Source: an uncultured Alistipes sp.
GTDB taxonomy: Bacteria; Bacteroidota; Bacteroidia; Bacteroidales; Rikenellaceae
Length of the DNA stretch: 18,211 bases
Assembly: GCA_958449275.1 (NCBI GenBank)
Contig: CAUDHE010000054.1
Location: 1 to 18,211 of the forward strand
Direction: 5' to 3'
The position numbers and the translations under genes were made by a program. Position 1 is the stretch's first letter; each line of letters starts with the position of its first letter. The notes beneath the pieces were generated by a model that saw only the letters and a program-made list of their open reading frames with translations, was not told where the DNA came from and did not search any database. This document shows positions 8,946-15,086 of the stretch, one piece after another.

Positions 8946-10067
8946 ATGCCAAACGATGGATTCAGAATATACACCGAGGTCCGCGACGGTATAAAATACG
9001 GGGTGGACGTGAAAGCCGACGTTTACCGAGTACTCGGACTCGGATCACAAGCAGGATACGGCTACGGCGATCGTGTGTGCTGCAACGAGCACGAAAAGAT
9101 CAACCCGTGGGCAAAGTACAAGCCCGTGCGCGGCGGAGGAGTCGACACCGAAGACGATACGTGGCAAAGCGTCTCGGCGGGCAACAGAAAATGCGGGTTC
9201 GAGATTCCCGAATATGTAAACCCGGGAAGTTTGAACACGGGACTGATCGAAGCTCTCGTATCGGGGGCGGCACAATGGACCTATCTGCCGCCGCGACCAT
9301 CCGCCGATTGGTGCCGCATAACCGACTTCGACGGATACAACCATCGAGCGGGCGATCCGTTCCCCAAGGTCACGACAATGACAATAAACAAGCAAGAGAA
9401 CGGACGGGTGCAGATACCTATATCGCACGGTGCGATTCAGATGAACGGCAACCTCGCGGCAGGCGATTTCGTGATTCGAGGCATAAACGTATCGGAATGG
9501 TATCTCGGGGTCGCGATATGGAATGCTTCGAAGTCTTACTATGCCATTTCGGACAATGCGGGACTCAATGAAACATCGCTGGAGTTGGCATCAATACCCG
9601 AGGGAACGTACAACGCGGCGACATTCATGTCCAGCGTCCCGATGCTCGCAGGGGAGGTAATGGTGGGAGTATATACGTCAGCGGGGATGTTATCAGTCGC
9701 GCAGATCGAGATAAAGGCATACCAGCCGTATCTAGAAGCCGTCGTACGTGGCGATATGATATACGGAGGATCGGTCGTTACGTATCGAGTCACATTCTAC
9801 AACCGATACCCGTCGGAATACACGTTCCGAGACGTGAGGATAACAGTGACGGAGATCAGAAACGGGGCGCACGTATCCGTCGGTGTGGAACGACTGATAG
9901 AGTTTACCGTAGACGGAGGCGGAGCCGTGACCCGAACGGGAACGGTAGACATTACGGCGCCGCTTTTGGGGCCGGGCGACACACCGCCCGCATATTACAT
10001 TCAGGCGACGTGGTCTACAGGATCGTCGGATGTGGAGATCGTGGCCACTACAAGACCCGAAATATAA
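8946..10067 (+). CDS. Probable tail-associated protein, unknown function
   Basis: This 373-residue protein starts 2 nt after the fibre stop codon and so belongs to the same transcript. The N-terminal third has an acidic/aromatic pattern with NPWAKYKPV at 53-61, a short motif I associate with uncharacterised proteins of gut Bacteroidales phages. The C-terminal two thirds (about 150-373) alternate short hydrophobic strands with Gly and Thr, suggesting beta-sandwich or immunoglobulin-like domains: one around MIYGGSVVTYRVTFYNRYPS and a last one ending in VEIVATTRPEI. There is no signal peptide or membrane segment. Position after the fibre suggests a fibre accessory, a second adhesin or a decoration protein; a fibre-specific chaperone is less likely because of the beta-rich composition. 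No enzyme motif was seen. Function is not assigned. Confidence 0.7.
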   Translation: MPNDGFRIYTEVRDGIKYGVDVKADVYRVLGLGSQAGYGYGDRVCCNEHEKINPWAKYKPVRGGGVDTEDDTWQSVSAGNRKCGFEIPEYVNPGSLNTGLIEALVSGAAQWTYLPPRPSADWCRITDFDGYNHRAGDPFPKVTTMTINKQENGRVQIPISHGAIQMNGNLAAGDFVIRGINVSEWYLGVAIWNASKSYYAISDNAGLNETSLELASIPEGTYNAATFMSSVPMLAGEVMVGVYTSAGMLSVAQIEIKAYQPYLEAVVRGDMIYGGSVVTYRVTFYNRYPSEYTFRDVRITVTEIRNGAHVSVGVERLIEFTVDGGGAVTRTGTVDITAPLLGPGDTPPAYYIQATWSTGSSDVEIVATTRPEI

Positions 10068-10092
10068 GTACTCATTATAAAAGATTGCAAAA

Positions 10093-10323
10093 ATGAAAAT
10101 CGTAAAAATTAGAGAGAATCTCACCCGCTCGTTCGTGGGCGGCGTCGAGCAAGAGAGCGTCGATAACGTTAGTTATGAGATACGTGACGACAACGACATG
10201 CGCCTCGGCGAGTTCAACGCCTACAACGGCGGGTATTCGATCAACATGAACGGCTCGGCAACGAGTATTGAGCAGAGCATCGAGCAGGTGAAGAAATTGT
10301 TCAACATAACCATTAGTATATGA
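10093..10323 (+). CDS. Small hypothetical protein (76 aa)
   Basis: This 76-residue protein starts 25 nt after the preceding gene and overlaps the next start by 4 nt (ATGA), so it is almost certainly translated with it. The sequence suggests a small beta sheet (residues about 1-50, with YEIRDDNDMRLGEF and GGYSINMNG) followed by one amphipathic helix, SIEQSIEQVKKLF. No cysteines, signal peptide or membrane segment. I do not recognise the family. Its place between the tail genes and the holin allows either a minor virion part or an assembly helper. Confidence 0.7.
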   Translation: MKIVKIRENLTRSFVGGVEQESVDNVSYEIRDDNDMRLGEFNAYNGGYSINMNGSATSIEQSIEQVKKLFNITISI

Positions 10324-10826
10324 AAATCACAGTAAATGAAGCGTCGCAGAAGATCGGCGCACTGAATCTCATTCCCCTCAAGAGCCTCGCACAGGCAACA
10401 CGCGTGAAGGTGGTGCGCGCCTCTATAGAGTACGAAAAGGCACTTGAAAGCTATCGCAGGGAGTGCGACGAGGGGCTGAAAAAACTCAAGCCCGAGGGCT
10501 TTGACGAGCGCATGCAGAAGTATGCCGCGGCGCTGAATCCCACCGACGACAACCGCGAGCAGGCCGAGAAGCTGCGCGCAGAGGCGGGCTTCGACGAGTT
10601 CAAGGCCGAGTTCGACAAGGTGGACGCCGACCACCGCGAGCTGGTGAAGAAGATTGCGGAGGAAGCAACCTACGATGCGAATCCGCCCGCATTCACCGAC
10701 GCGGACTTCGAGGATATCGCAGCGTCGCTGCCCAGCGGCGCGACAACACAGCTGACGCGCGACGGGGAGGCTGTCGAGGTGTCGAACGATCAGATTCTGG
10801 GTCACATTATAGCGGCGCTGGCTTAG
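10320..10826 (+). CDS. Hypothetical charged helical protein (168 aa)
   Basis: This 168-residue, strongly charged and mostly helical protein reads as a long helical hairpin over residues about 30-120 (many Lys, Glu, Asp and Ala), with a short acidic end (FTDADFEDIAASL, then DQILGHIIAALA). No membrane segment and only one Cys. Translation is coupled to the 76-residue gene upstream through an ATGA overlap, suggesting the two products act together. The DNA is much more GC-rich than the holin gene downstream and uses GAG, CTG and GAC heavily, so this gene may have a different recent origin. I do not recognise the family. Assembly chaperone or tail-completion factor are possible from position only. 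Confidence 0.7.
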   Translation: MKITVNEASQKIGALNLIPLKSLAQATRVKVVRASIEYEKALESYRRECDEGLKKLKPEGFDERMQKYAAALNPTDDNREQAEKLRAEAGFDEFKAEFDKVDADHRELVKKIAEEATYDANPPAFTDADFEDIAASLPSGATTQLTRDGEAVEVSNDQILGHIIAALA

Positions 10827-10849
10827 GATGCGAGAAGATTAGTGTAACA

Positions 10850-11404
10850 ATGATAAATAATATAGGACATAGGTTGATGATGATGGTCGGGAAGCTATGC
10901 GCGGCATTGCAGACGCTTTACGGGTGGATATGCGCTGCCGCGATATTCCTCATTAATATTTTCGACGGATATGAAACTGCGGTGATTTCGGTCGCCGTCT
11001 GCGTTGCACTAGATACAGTATGGGGGATCGCGGCGCAGGTGAAAACAGGACGATTTACCCTCTCAGAGCTTGGGCGCGCGGGTATGCTCTCCAAATGGCT
11101 GTTATATGCATCGGCTATCATCTCGTTTATTCATATTGAGCGTATGGCCGGTATCAATAGCCATATATCGGTGATAGTTGTCTGCTCTTTAATCTCAATC
11201 GTTGAGGTGTGGAGTATGAGCGGCTCGGCCCTTATCATAAATCCGCGCATGCCGTTCTTGAGATTGTTCCGTCGCGTATTGATCGGTGAAATCGCACATA
11301 AAATGGATGTCGAGACCGAGAAAGTAGAAGAAATGTTTAATAATTTAGATAATAATGACACGAGAAGCGATAATAACGGAAGTGGCCAGGTACTTCACCA
11401 TTGA
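10850..11404 (+). CDS. Phage holin, holin_4 (toxin secretion/phage lysis) type
   Basis: This 184-residue protein has four hydrophobic segments at about 19-38, 43-62, 83-99 and 105-122. The motif ALDTVWGIAAQVKTGRFTLSE (about 53-73), with Asp in the second segment, then a G-K-G-R-F-type loop and SKWLLYASAI, is typical of the phage_holin_4_1 family. Holins collect in the inner membrane and open holes at a set time so that the endolysin can reach the cell wall. The C-terminal tail (about 148-184) is hydrophilic and rich in Asn, Asp and Glu. Its last 50 nt overlap the endolysin gene in another frame. Next to an endolysin and a spanin candidate, the call is secure at family level. Confidence 0.88.
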   Translation: MINNIGHRLMMMVGKLCAALQTLYGWICAAAIFLINIFDGYETAVISVAVCVALDTVWGIAAQVKTGRFTLSELGRAGMLSKWLLYASAIISFIHIERMAGINSHISVIVVCSLISIVEVWSMSGSALIINPRMPFLRLFRRVLIGEIAHKMDVETEKVEEMFNNLDNNDTRSDNNGSGQVLHH

Positions 11405-11807
11405 CGAGCTGGTATGCAATCACGTTCTCACCCGCTGGGCAGGCAAGTCGTGGCAATTCCTCGACACTGACTACTTGCATACGCTGCTGGTGATTCGGCG
11501 GGATATTCTCCAGCGGCCGATGTATTGTAACGACCATAACAACGGCGCGCACCAGCGCGGGATGAGATGCAATATGTGCGATTTGGTTCGCTCAAAAGCG
11601 TCAGCGTATCTGTCGGCACACGTCCTGGGCAAAGCGGGAGATTTTACCGTGTCGGGCATGACGGCCGAAGAGGCGCGCAAAAAGATCAAGGCGTTCGGCC
11701 ATCGCTTGCCATGTAATGTGCGTCTCGAAAAGGGTGTTTCGTGGCTTCATATTGACGTATTGCCGCAACACGGAATCACTGATCAGGTCTACGAATTCCG
11801 CGCATAA
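11355..11807 (+). CDS. Endolysin, peptidase M15 family
   Basis: This 150-residue protein carries the zinc-peptidase signature of the M15A-like family: S87-A-H89-V-L-G92-K-A-G-D96, then W130-L-H132-I-D134. H89, D96 and H132 are the expected zinc ligands. Such enzymes cut peptide bonds in peptidoglycan stem peptides or cross-links. There is no signal peptide or membrane segment, so it should depend on the holin for release. The N-terminal part contains additional cysteines (C21, C58, C72, C75), with C72 and C75 in a CxxC pair, which could bind a second metal or be incidental. The start at 11355 lies 50 nt inside the holin gene. The next plausible Met in frame (residue 57) would remove much of the N-terminal part, so the overlapping start is preferred. 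Confidence 0.88.
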   Translation: MTREAIITEVARYFTIDELVCNHVLTRWAGKSWQFLDTDYLHTLLVIRRDILQRPMYCNDHNNGAHQRGMRCNMCDLVRSKASAYLSAHVLGKAGDFTVSGMTAEEARKKIKAFGHRLPCNVRLEKGVSWLHIDVLPQHGITDQVYEFRA

Positions 11808-12286
11808 TGAAAGGATTTTTTGCTATTGCAACCCTGCTCTTTTTGGGCGGCTGCTGCGCGAATAAGCAGCTGGCCAGCGATACGCACGACGATCTTTGGA
11901 CGGAAGTGCGAGAACGAATCATATATCGTGACACGGTGATCTACGTGGAGGTGCCGCACGAGTCGCAGACGCAGACGGTTCGCGACACGACGAGCCATCT
12001 GGAGACCTCGGTTGCGGTGTCGGATGCGCGGATCAATTCGGACGGCTCGTTGACGCATTCGCTCGAAAACAAGCCGATGTTTTTCGGGGTCAATTTCAAG
12101 ATGCCCGAACTTCGGCGTGACAGCATAGTTTACCGAAATTTTTACCGCACAAATACGGTCGAGGTTCCGCGGCCACTCACGTGGTGGCAGCAAACGCAAA
12201 TAAAAGGATTTTACGCAATGTTGACTATTTTGTTAATCGTGATATTTCGGAAGAAACTGCTGACGATAGCTCGCAAATTCATATAA
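11807..12286 (+). CDS. Candidate unimolecular spanin (u-spanin)
   Basis: This 159-residue protein has a lipoprotein signal at the start (hydrophobic residues 4-15, then the lipobox L13-G-G-C16) and one membrane segment near the end (about 134-147), preceded by a WW pair and followed by a basic RKKLLTIARK tail. A lipid anchor at the N-terminus and an inner-membrane anchor at the C-terminus is the layout of one-piece spanins such as phage T1 gp11, which join and fuse the inner and outer membranes in the last step of lysis. The region between (about 25-125) looks beta-rich rather than coiled coil, which is also known for u-spanins. It overlaps the endolysin stop codon by one base. The topology is directly visible; the function is inferred from topology and position. 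Confidence 0.75.
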   Translation: MKGFFAIATLLFLGGCCANKQLASDTHDDLWTEVRERIIYRDTVIYVEVPHESQTQTVRDTTSHLETSVAVSDARINSDGSLTHSLENKPMFFGVNFKMPELRRDSIVYRNFYRTNTVEVPRPLTWWQQTQIKGFYAMLTILLIVIFRKKLLTIARKFI

Positions 12287-12298
12287 TCGAAACGCTTT

Positions 12299-12328
12299 GG
12301 AGGCGGCGTAAAAAAAGCCTCCGCCTTC
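12299..12328 (+). terminator. Possible stem-loop at the end of the lysis operon
   Basis: GGAGGCGG (12299-12306) can pair with CCGCCTTC (12321-12328) over 8 positions, one of them G-U, with an A-rich loop. A shorter alternative pairs GGAGGC with GCCTCC (12317-12322). No T run follows, so it would be a weak terminator at best. It begins 13 nt after the spanin stop. Confidence 0.35.
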
Positions 12329-12336
12329 GTTCGGCT

Positions 12337-12430
12337 ATCTCCTAACATCCCCGAACGACAAAGGTGCCAACACACCACGGCAGAGGCAATAACGCCTTGG
12401 GTGTGTTGGCACCTTGCTTTGTTAGGAGAT
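12337..12430. repeat. Perfect nested inverted repeat (94 bp)
   Basis: The outer arms ATCTCCTAAC (12337-12346) and GTTAGGAGAT (12421-12430) are exact reverse complements. The inner arms AAGGTGCCAACACACC (12361-12376) and GGTGTGTTGGCACCTT (12400-12415) are a perfect 16-bp inverted repeat around a 23-nt loop. The T-rich TTGCTTTGTT right after the inner arm would suit a late-operon terminator. A third pairing, TCGTTCGG (12327-12334) with CCGAACGA (12351-12358), would hold the left outer arm in its loop, so two mutually exclusive folds are possible. No target-site duplication is seen at the edges. It lies 22 bp upstream of the DnaA-domain-like gene. Confidence 0.8.
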
Positions 12431-12452
12431 TGCAAAGATAATAAAAATAATT

Positions 12453-12767
12453 ATGTGTAAAACAAAATTATTTTCTCATATTCTTGACGTCGTTACGGCC
12501 GAAACCGAGTTAGACTGTCACGCTCTTTTATCAAAAAACAAATCGCGTGAAATCGTGGACGCACGATATATTCTTATATATTTCCTTTATAACATCGCAG
12601 GCTTCGATATAGCGTACATCTCCGAGCGGATTCAGATGACACCTCAGGGCGTCAGGCAGATTGCCCGTACATTCAAAATTCGTCGCAAGCAAAGTGGAAA
12701 AATATTCGAAATAACTTTGCAACGAATTAAAAATGATCCCGAAATTAACGCATTGCTGGTTGAATAG
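12453..12767 (+). CDS. Stand-alone DnaA domain IV-like DNA-binding protein
   Basis: This 104-residue protein aligns by eye with the C-terminal DNA-binding domain of DnaA (Bac_DnaA_C). It has a first helix with VVTAETELDCHALLSK, then SREIVDARYILIYFLY (31-46), matching the conserved R-E-I-V-x-A-R-x-I-x-x-Y-L pattern, then a helix-turn-helix (about 52-75, AYISERIQMTPQGVRQIARTF). The usual DHSTV signature of DnaA is replaced by MTPQGV, so the DNA sequence recognised is probably different from a DnaA box. The ATPase domains are absent. It stands alone between the structured region 12287-12452 and the Cys-rich cassette, and is likely a transcription regulator or replication-linked binding protein. 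The start at 12453 is preceded by an AT-rich leader without a well-placed Shine-Dalgarno sequence. Confidence 0.7.
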   Translation: MCKTKLFSHILDVVTAETELDCHALLSKNKSREIVDARYILIYFLYNIAGFDIAYISERIQMTPQGVRQIARTFKIRRKQSGKIFEITLQRIKNDPEINALLVE

Positions 12768-12783
12768 TTATTGCTGAATTTTG
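12753..12783 (+). promoter_or_regulatory. Possible Bacteroidales-type promoter for the small-gene cassette
   Basis: TTG at 12753-12755 and GAATTTTG at 12776-12783 are 20 nt apart, near the Bacteroidales pattern of TTG, about 19-21 nt, then TAnnTTTG (one mismatch in the -7 element). It overlaps the end of the DnaA-domain-like gene. The roughly 65-nt leader that follows contains a small hairpin (TCGGC 12803-12807 with GCCGA 12814-12818). Confidence 0.35.
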
Positions 12784-12850
12784 CAGTACGATATTTTATG
12801 TATCGGCTCAATCGCCGAAGAGGTAAGAGGCGAATAAAATTCATTAATTT

Positions 12851-13366
12851 ATGGAAGGACAGTTTTTAACCTCGGGTGATCTGGCGATGTGGGATACCGC
12901 TCGCACTGGCCGCCGTGGATACGATTACGACGACTGTGGTCATGGTTATCGTCGTCGCGACGGGATGGCAGCAACGGGCATCGGCCTTGCGGCAGGTCTC
13001 GGCGGTGCCGCATTGCTTGGCGTTATTCTCGCCGCATGGGGTACCAATCAGGCGTCGAAAGCGCGCTACAAGGCAGCAGAGAATGCGGCGGCGGGTAACA
13101 CGAAGGCTATCGAATACGTAGCCGGAGTTCTGGCCCAGGAGCGCGGATCTCGCGAAACTTGGCAGAACAATCATGCACCCTCGTTGACCCAGTATGTCGA
13201 CGTACGCGCTGGCGCTGGCGCAGGAGCCGGTGCAAACGCCCTTTCGCAAGCCGAAGCGGTAGCCGCCATTCTCAATGGAGGGAATCGTAGCGGTCAGGTA
13301 TGCCCGCAGCCCGTGGCTCTCTACCAGCCCGCGATGCCCTGCCGTTGCAACACCTGCGGCGACTAA
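12851..13366 (+). CDS. Gly-rich membrane protein with Cys-rich tail, unknown function
   Basis: This is the first gene of the cassette, 171 residues. The N-terminal 38 residues are polar and rich in Gly, Tyr, Arg and Asp (RRGYDYDDCGHGYRRRDG). One membrane segment of Gly, Ala and Leu spans about 40-63. A helical, Ala-rich region (about 66-105) follows, with QASKARYKAAENAAAGN and a conserved-looking RETWQNNHAPS. Then come a GAGAGAGA run (121-128) and a terminal C164-R-C-N-T-C169 cluster; C29 and C151 are the other cysteines. There is no clear signal peptide, so the termini may lie on opposite sides of the inner membrane. It is the best placed to be the most expressed member, with a possible promoter before it and a hairpin after it. 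I do not recognise a family with a known role. Confidence 0.75.
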   Translation: MEGQFLTSGDLAMWDTARTGRRGYDYDDCGHGYRRRDGMAATGIGLAAGLGGAALLGVILAAWGTNQASKARYKAAENAAAGNTKAIEYVAGVLAQERGSRETWQNNHAPSLTQYVDVRAGAGAGAGANALSQAEAVAAILNGGNRSGQVCPQPVALYQPAMPCRCNTCGD

Positions 13367-13378
13367 AACCGAATGAGA

Positions 13379-13407
13379 CTGTGCTGTGATTCCGTATTAC
13401 GGCACAG
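13379..13407 (+). terminator. Strong hairpin after the first cassette gene (attenuator or terminator)
   Basis: CTGTGCTGTGAT (13379-13390) pairs with ATTACGGCACAG (13396-13407) over 12 bp, two of them G-U, with a 5-nt loop TCCGT. It starts 13 nt after the stop at 13364-13366 and is followed by the pyrimidine-rich CCTCTTCCTTTC. That is a mediocre T-tract, suggesting partial termination. The GTG at 13386 lies inside the stem, which argues against it as a start for the next gene. Confidence 0.6.
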
Positions 13408-13430
13408 CCTCTTCCTTTCGATCCACACCC

Positions 13431-13796
13431 ATGCTATTCAAACGCAAACCGAAAATAAACTACGAGGCAATGGCAAACATCGTTCCGACAAGCAAGTTCG
13501 ACCTCAAAATGCAGTGCATCGCTATTGCAAAAGGGAATGTAGAAGAGGCGGAGAAACTTTACAAGTTCCTCGCGGGGGATATGAATATTCCTGATGTTAC
13601 TCTACCCGCGCCCACCCTTATGCAGCAGATTAAAGAAACGGCGGGCGGAATATTCGGATTCGTCAAGGAGAATCAGGGGGACATAGTGCAGGCCTACAAC
13701 TTCATTCAGGCAATCAGAAACGGCGCCCCAGTTCCAATATCTGACGCCGTGCCCGTAGCAACTAACTTACCACCGCTCACACCGACTAACGCATAA
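13431..13796 (+). CDS. Hypothetical soluble protein (121 aa)
   Basis: Second cassette gene. The start is placed at ATG 13431, giving MLFKRKPKINYEAMANIVP; an in-frame GTG at 13386 would add 15 residues but lies within the hairpin. The first half (about 10-50) is helical and basic (KFDLKMQCIAIAKGNVEEAEKLYKFLAGD). The middle (about 62-97) has an amphipathic stretch, QQIKETAGGIFGFVKENQGDIVQAYNFIQ, that could touch a membrane surface. The end is Pro-rich and flexible (NLPPLTPTNA). Only one cysteine, unlike its neighbours. No recognised domain. It may be a cytoplasmic partner of the membrane protein encoded just before it. Confidence 0.7.
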   Translation: MLFKRKPKINYEAMANIVPTSKFDLKMQCIAIAKGNVEEAEKLYKFLAGDMNIPDVTLPAPTLMQQIKETAGGIFGFVKENQGDIVQAYNFIQAIRNGAPVPISDAVPVATNLPPLTPTNA

Positions 13797-13801
13797 CAGA
13801 T

Positions 13802-14005
13802 ATGAATGTCTATAATATATCCGTACCGATATATGCTGAAAACGAGCAGGAAGCTATGGAGGCGCAGCAGGCTCTCTATAACTTCGTCAACAGATACCGT
13901 GAGCGAAACGTGGCCGTAACCGGAAACAAGGTAGCCGCCGCATTGAAGAAACTCGGCGACAACCCGTTCATCAAATCACAAATCGACAACTTCTTAACGA
14001 AATAA
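13802..14005 (+). CDS. Small hypothetical protein (67 aa)
   Basis: Third cassette gene, 5 nt after the previous stop and 3 nt before the next start. The sequence suggests one strand (VYNISVPIYAE), a long helix (EQEAMEAQQALYNFVNRY), a second strand (NVAVTG) and a second helix (KVAAALKKL), so probably a small alpha/beta fold. No Cys, signal peptide or membrane segment. Family not recognised. Confidence 0.65.
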   Translation: MNVYNISVPIYAENEQEAMEAQQALYNFVNRYRERNVAVTGNKVAAALKKLGDNPFIKSQIDNFLTK

Positions 14006-14008
14006 ACT

Positions 14009-14218
14009 ATGGCCAAAGATAAATGCGACAGAAATTGTGCCACTTGCGGTGCAGAGAACCGCAGCTTCTGCGCCGTGCAGATGGCAATGGCTAACCAGGA
14101 AATTCTCTTGGCTATGTCGGCCCAAATCGACGCCCTTGTAGTGAATAACAACGCAGAGCTTATTCCGCCCGCCATAGCCGAGCCAACTGATTCCGGCGCG
14201 GCAACAATTAACAATTAA
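14009..14218 (+). CDS. Small four-Cys protein, possible metal binding (69 aa)
   Basis: Fourth cassette gene. The N-terminus carries C6-x3-C10-x2-C13-x7-C21, all four cysteines of the protein within 16 residues, a spacing compatible with a zinc knuckle or an iron-sulfur site. A helix follows (about 22-43, VQMAMANQEILLAMSAQIDAL), then a loose acidic, Pro-containing tail. Soluble; no signal peptide. The metal site is inferred from spacing only. Gene spacing of 3 nt to the gene before indicates one transcript. Confidence 0.65.
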   Translation: MAKDKCDRNCATCGAENRSFCAVQMAMANQEILLAMSAQIDALVVNNNAELIPPAIAEPTDSGAATINN

Positions 14219-14245
14219 TAGGAATCAAGTAAATACTTTTACGTT

Positions 14246-14677
14246 ATGTCAAATTCTTGTAACAAAATCCAGCCTGCTGTGATTACTCCAGTTCTTGCGC
14301 TTGGCTCAGTAGCGTCGCCGTACTTTGTGCAGGTGCAGATTGCGCAACGTCTGTGCTATCCTACCTGCGTGGAGAATGTGCCAGTATTCAATCCCCGCTT
14401 TTCCGTCAAATCGGTAGCGCAGGTTGCCCCCACGCAGTACGTTGCAACGCTACATGTCGAAGGTATCGTGTCCTATGTCCAGTGTCACGGCGGCTGTAAT
14501 TGCACCAAACAGCAGCCCGTTTCGCAGGATTTCACGATTCCTATCTCAAAGGTCGGCACTGCACCCGTTCTGACTCTTACGCAGGGGGCGAGTGTTAATG
14601 CCGTGGCCGCTGTCGGTTGCGCTTCGTGCAGCCGAAATTTCATCAGCGAAACTCCGTTGACAATCACCGTGGCGTAA
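14246..14677 (+). CDS. Cys-rich beta protein, unknown function (143 aa)
   Basis: Fifth cassette gene. Eight cysteines occur: C5, then three pairs or clusters C37/C41, C80/C84/C86 and C125/C128. Between them are regular hydrophobic beta strands, such as SPYFVQVQIAQRL, RFSVKSVAQV, YVATLHVEGIVSYVQ, DFTIPISKV and APVLTLTQGASVNAVAAVG, suggesting one beta sandwich in which the cysteine clusters lie near one another. No signal peptide, so the cysteines are likely reduced or metal-bound unless the protein is released at lysis. It looks more like a structural or scaffold protein than an enzyme. The repeated-strand pattern would also suit a shell or fibre subunit, which is speculation. Family not recognised. 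Confidence 0.7.
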   Translation: MSNSCNKIQPAVITPVLALGSVASPYFVQVQIAQRLCYPTCVENVPVFNPRFSVKSVAQVAPTQYVATLHVEGIVSYVQCHGGCNCTKQQPVSQDFTIPISKVGTAPVLTLTQGASVNAVAAVGCASCSRNFISETPLTITVA

Positions 14678-14688
14678 AACTACAGGTT

Positions 14689-14970
14689 ATGGTGTGGATA
14701 GCGATATGTGCCGCGATAAGCGCGGCCCTAATGCAGCACTTGGGATTATGTGAGGCGATCGCCGAGGTAATCGGGAAAATAGCCAAATGCCACGTATGTT
14801 GCTGCTTTTGGGGAACCCTCGCCGCATTGCTGTATTCTGACTGCGGAATCATCGTGGCCGTATCGCTTTCAATCATCATGGCTTATTTGTCTAATTTTTT
14901 CAGTGTCTTTCTGATGTTGATGCAAAAAATGTACGACCTATTATGGAAAAAGATAAACAAAAAGAAGTAA
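14689..14970 (+). CDS. Cys-rich integral membrane protein (93 aa)
   Basis: Sixth cassette gene; the start is taken at ATG 14689, 11 nt after the preceding stop. There are hydrophobic segments at about 2-19 and 53-78, and a shorter one at 40-50. Seven cysteines occur, with the striking cluster K33-C-H-V-C-C-C39 just before the second hydrophobic region. The C-terminus is basic (KKINKKK), predicting that it stays in the cytoplasm. Size and topology recall small holins or antiholins, but a holin is already present in the lysis cassette and Cys clusters are not a holin feature. It could anchor the other Cys-rich products at the membrane (inference). It overlaps the next gene by 28 nt. Confidence 0.65.
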   Translation: MVWIAICAAISAALMQHLGLCEAIAEVIGKIAKCHVCCCFWGTLAALLYSDCGIIVAVSLSIIMAYLSNFFSVFLMLMQKMYDLLWKKINKKK

Positions 14971-15083
14971 AGCCCGAAGCAGAAGAGACCAAGGCCGTGG
15001 AGGAGACTCCGCAGGGTGTGACTGTCGGCATGGGCGTATATAAGCCTATCCCGCGATTCAAGGGTGGATGTAATAAATGCTGA
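14943..15083 (+). CDS. 46-residue charged peptide with C-terminal CxxC
   Basis: This small reading frame starts 28 nt inside the membrane-protein gene and ends 3 nt before the next start. The first half is highly charged (many Lys and Glu). The second half reads GVTVGMGVYKPIPRF and ends in GGC43-N-K-C46, a CxxC at the very terminus that recalls the end of the first cassette gene (C-R-C-N-T-C). The fit between its neighbours, the ordered C-terminal motif and the absence of any other use of this stretch support it as a real gene, although it is short. Confidence 0.6.
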   Translation: MEKDKQKEVKPEAEETKAVEETPQGVTVGMGVYKPIPRFKGGCNKC

Positions 15084-15086
15084 CAG

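Noticed and set aside
12337..12430. Miniature insertion element (MITE)
   Set aside because: Inverted arms are present, but no flanking target duplication is seen and the nested arm design fits an RNA hairpin or operator better; only a genome-wide copy count could reopen this.
12425..12452. AGGAG in the outer repeat arm as a ribosome binding site for the DnaA-like gene
   Set aside because: It is about 24 nt from the start codon, too far, and Bacteroidales rarely depend on Shine-Dalgarno pairing.
13386..13430. Upstream GTG start for the 121-residue cassette protein
   Set aside because: The GTG is within a 12-bp hairpin, and the extra residues do not look conserved; ATG 13431 gives a better N-terminus.
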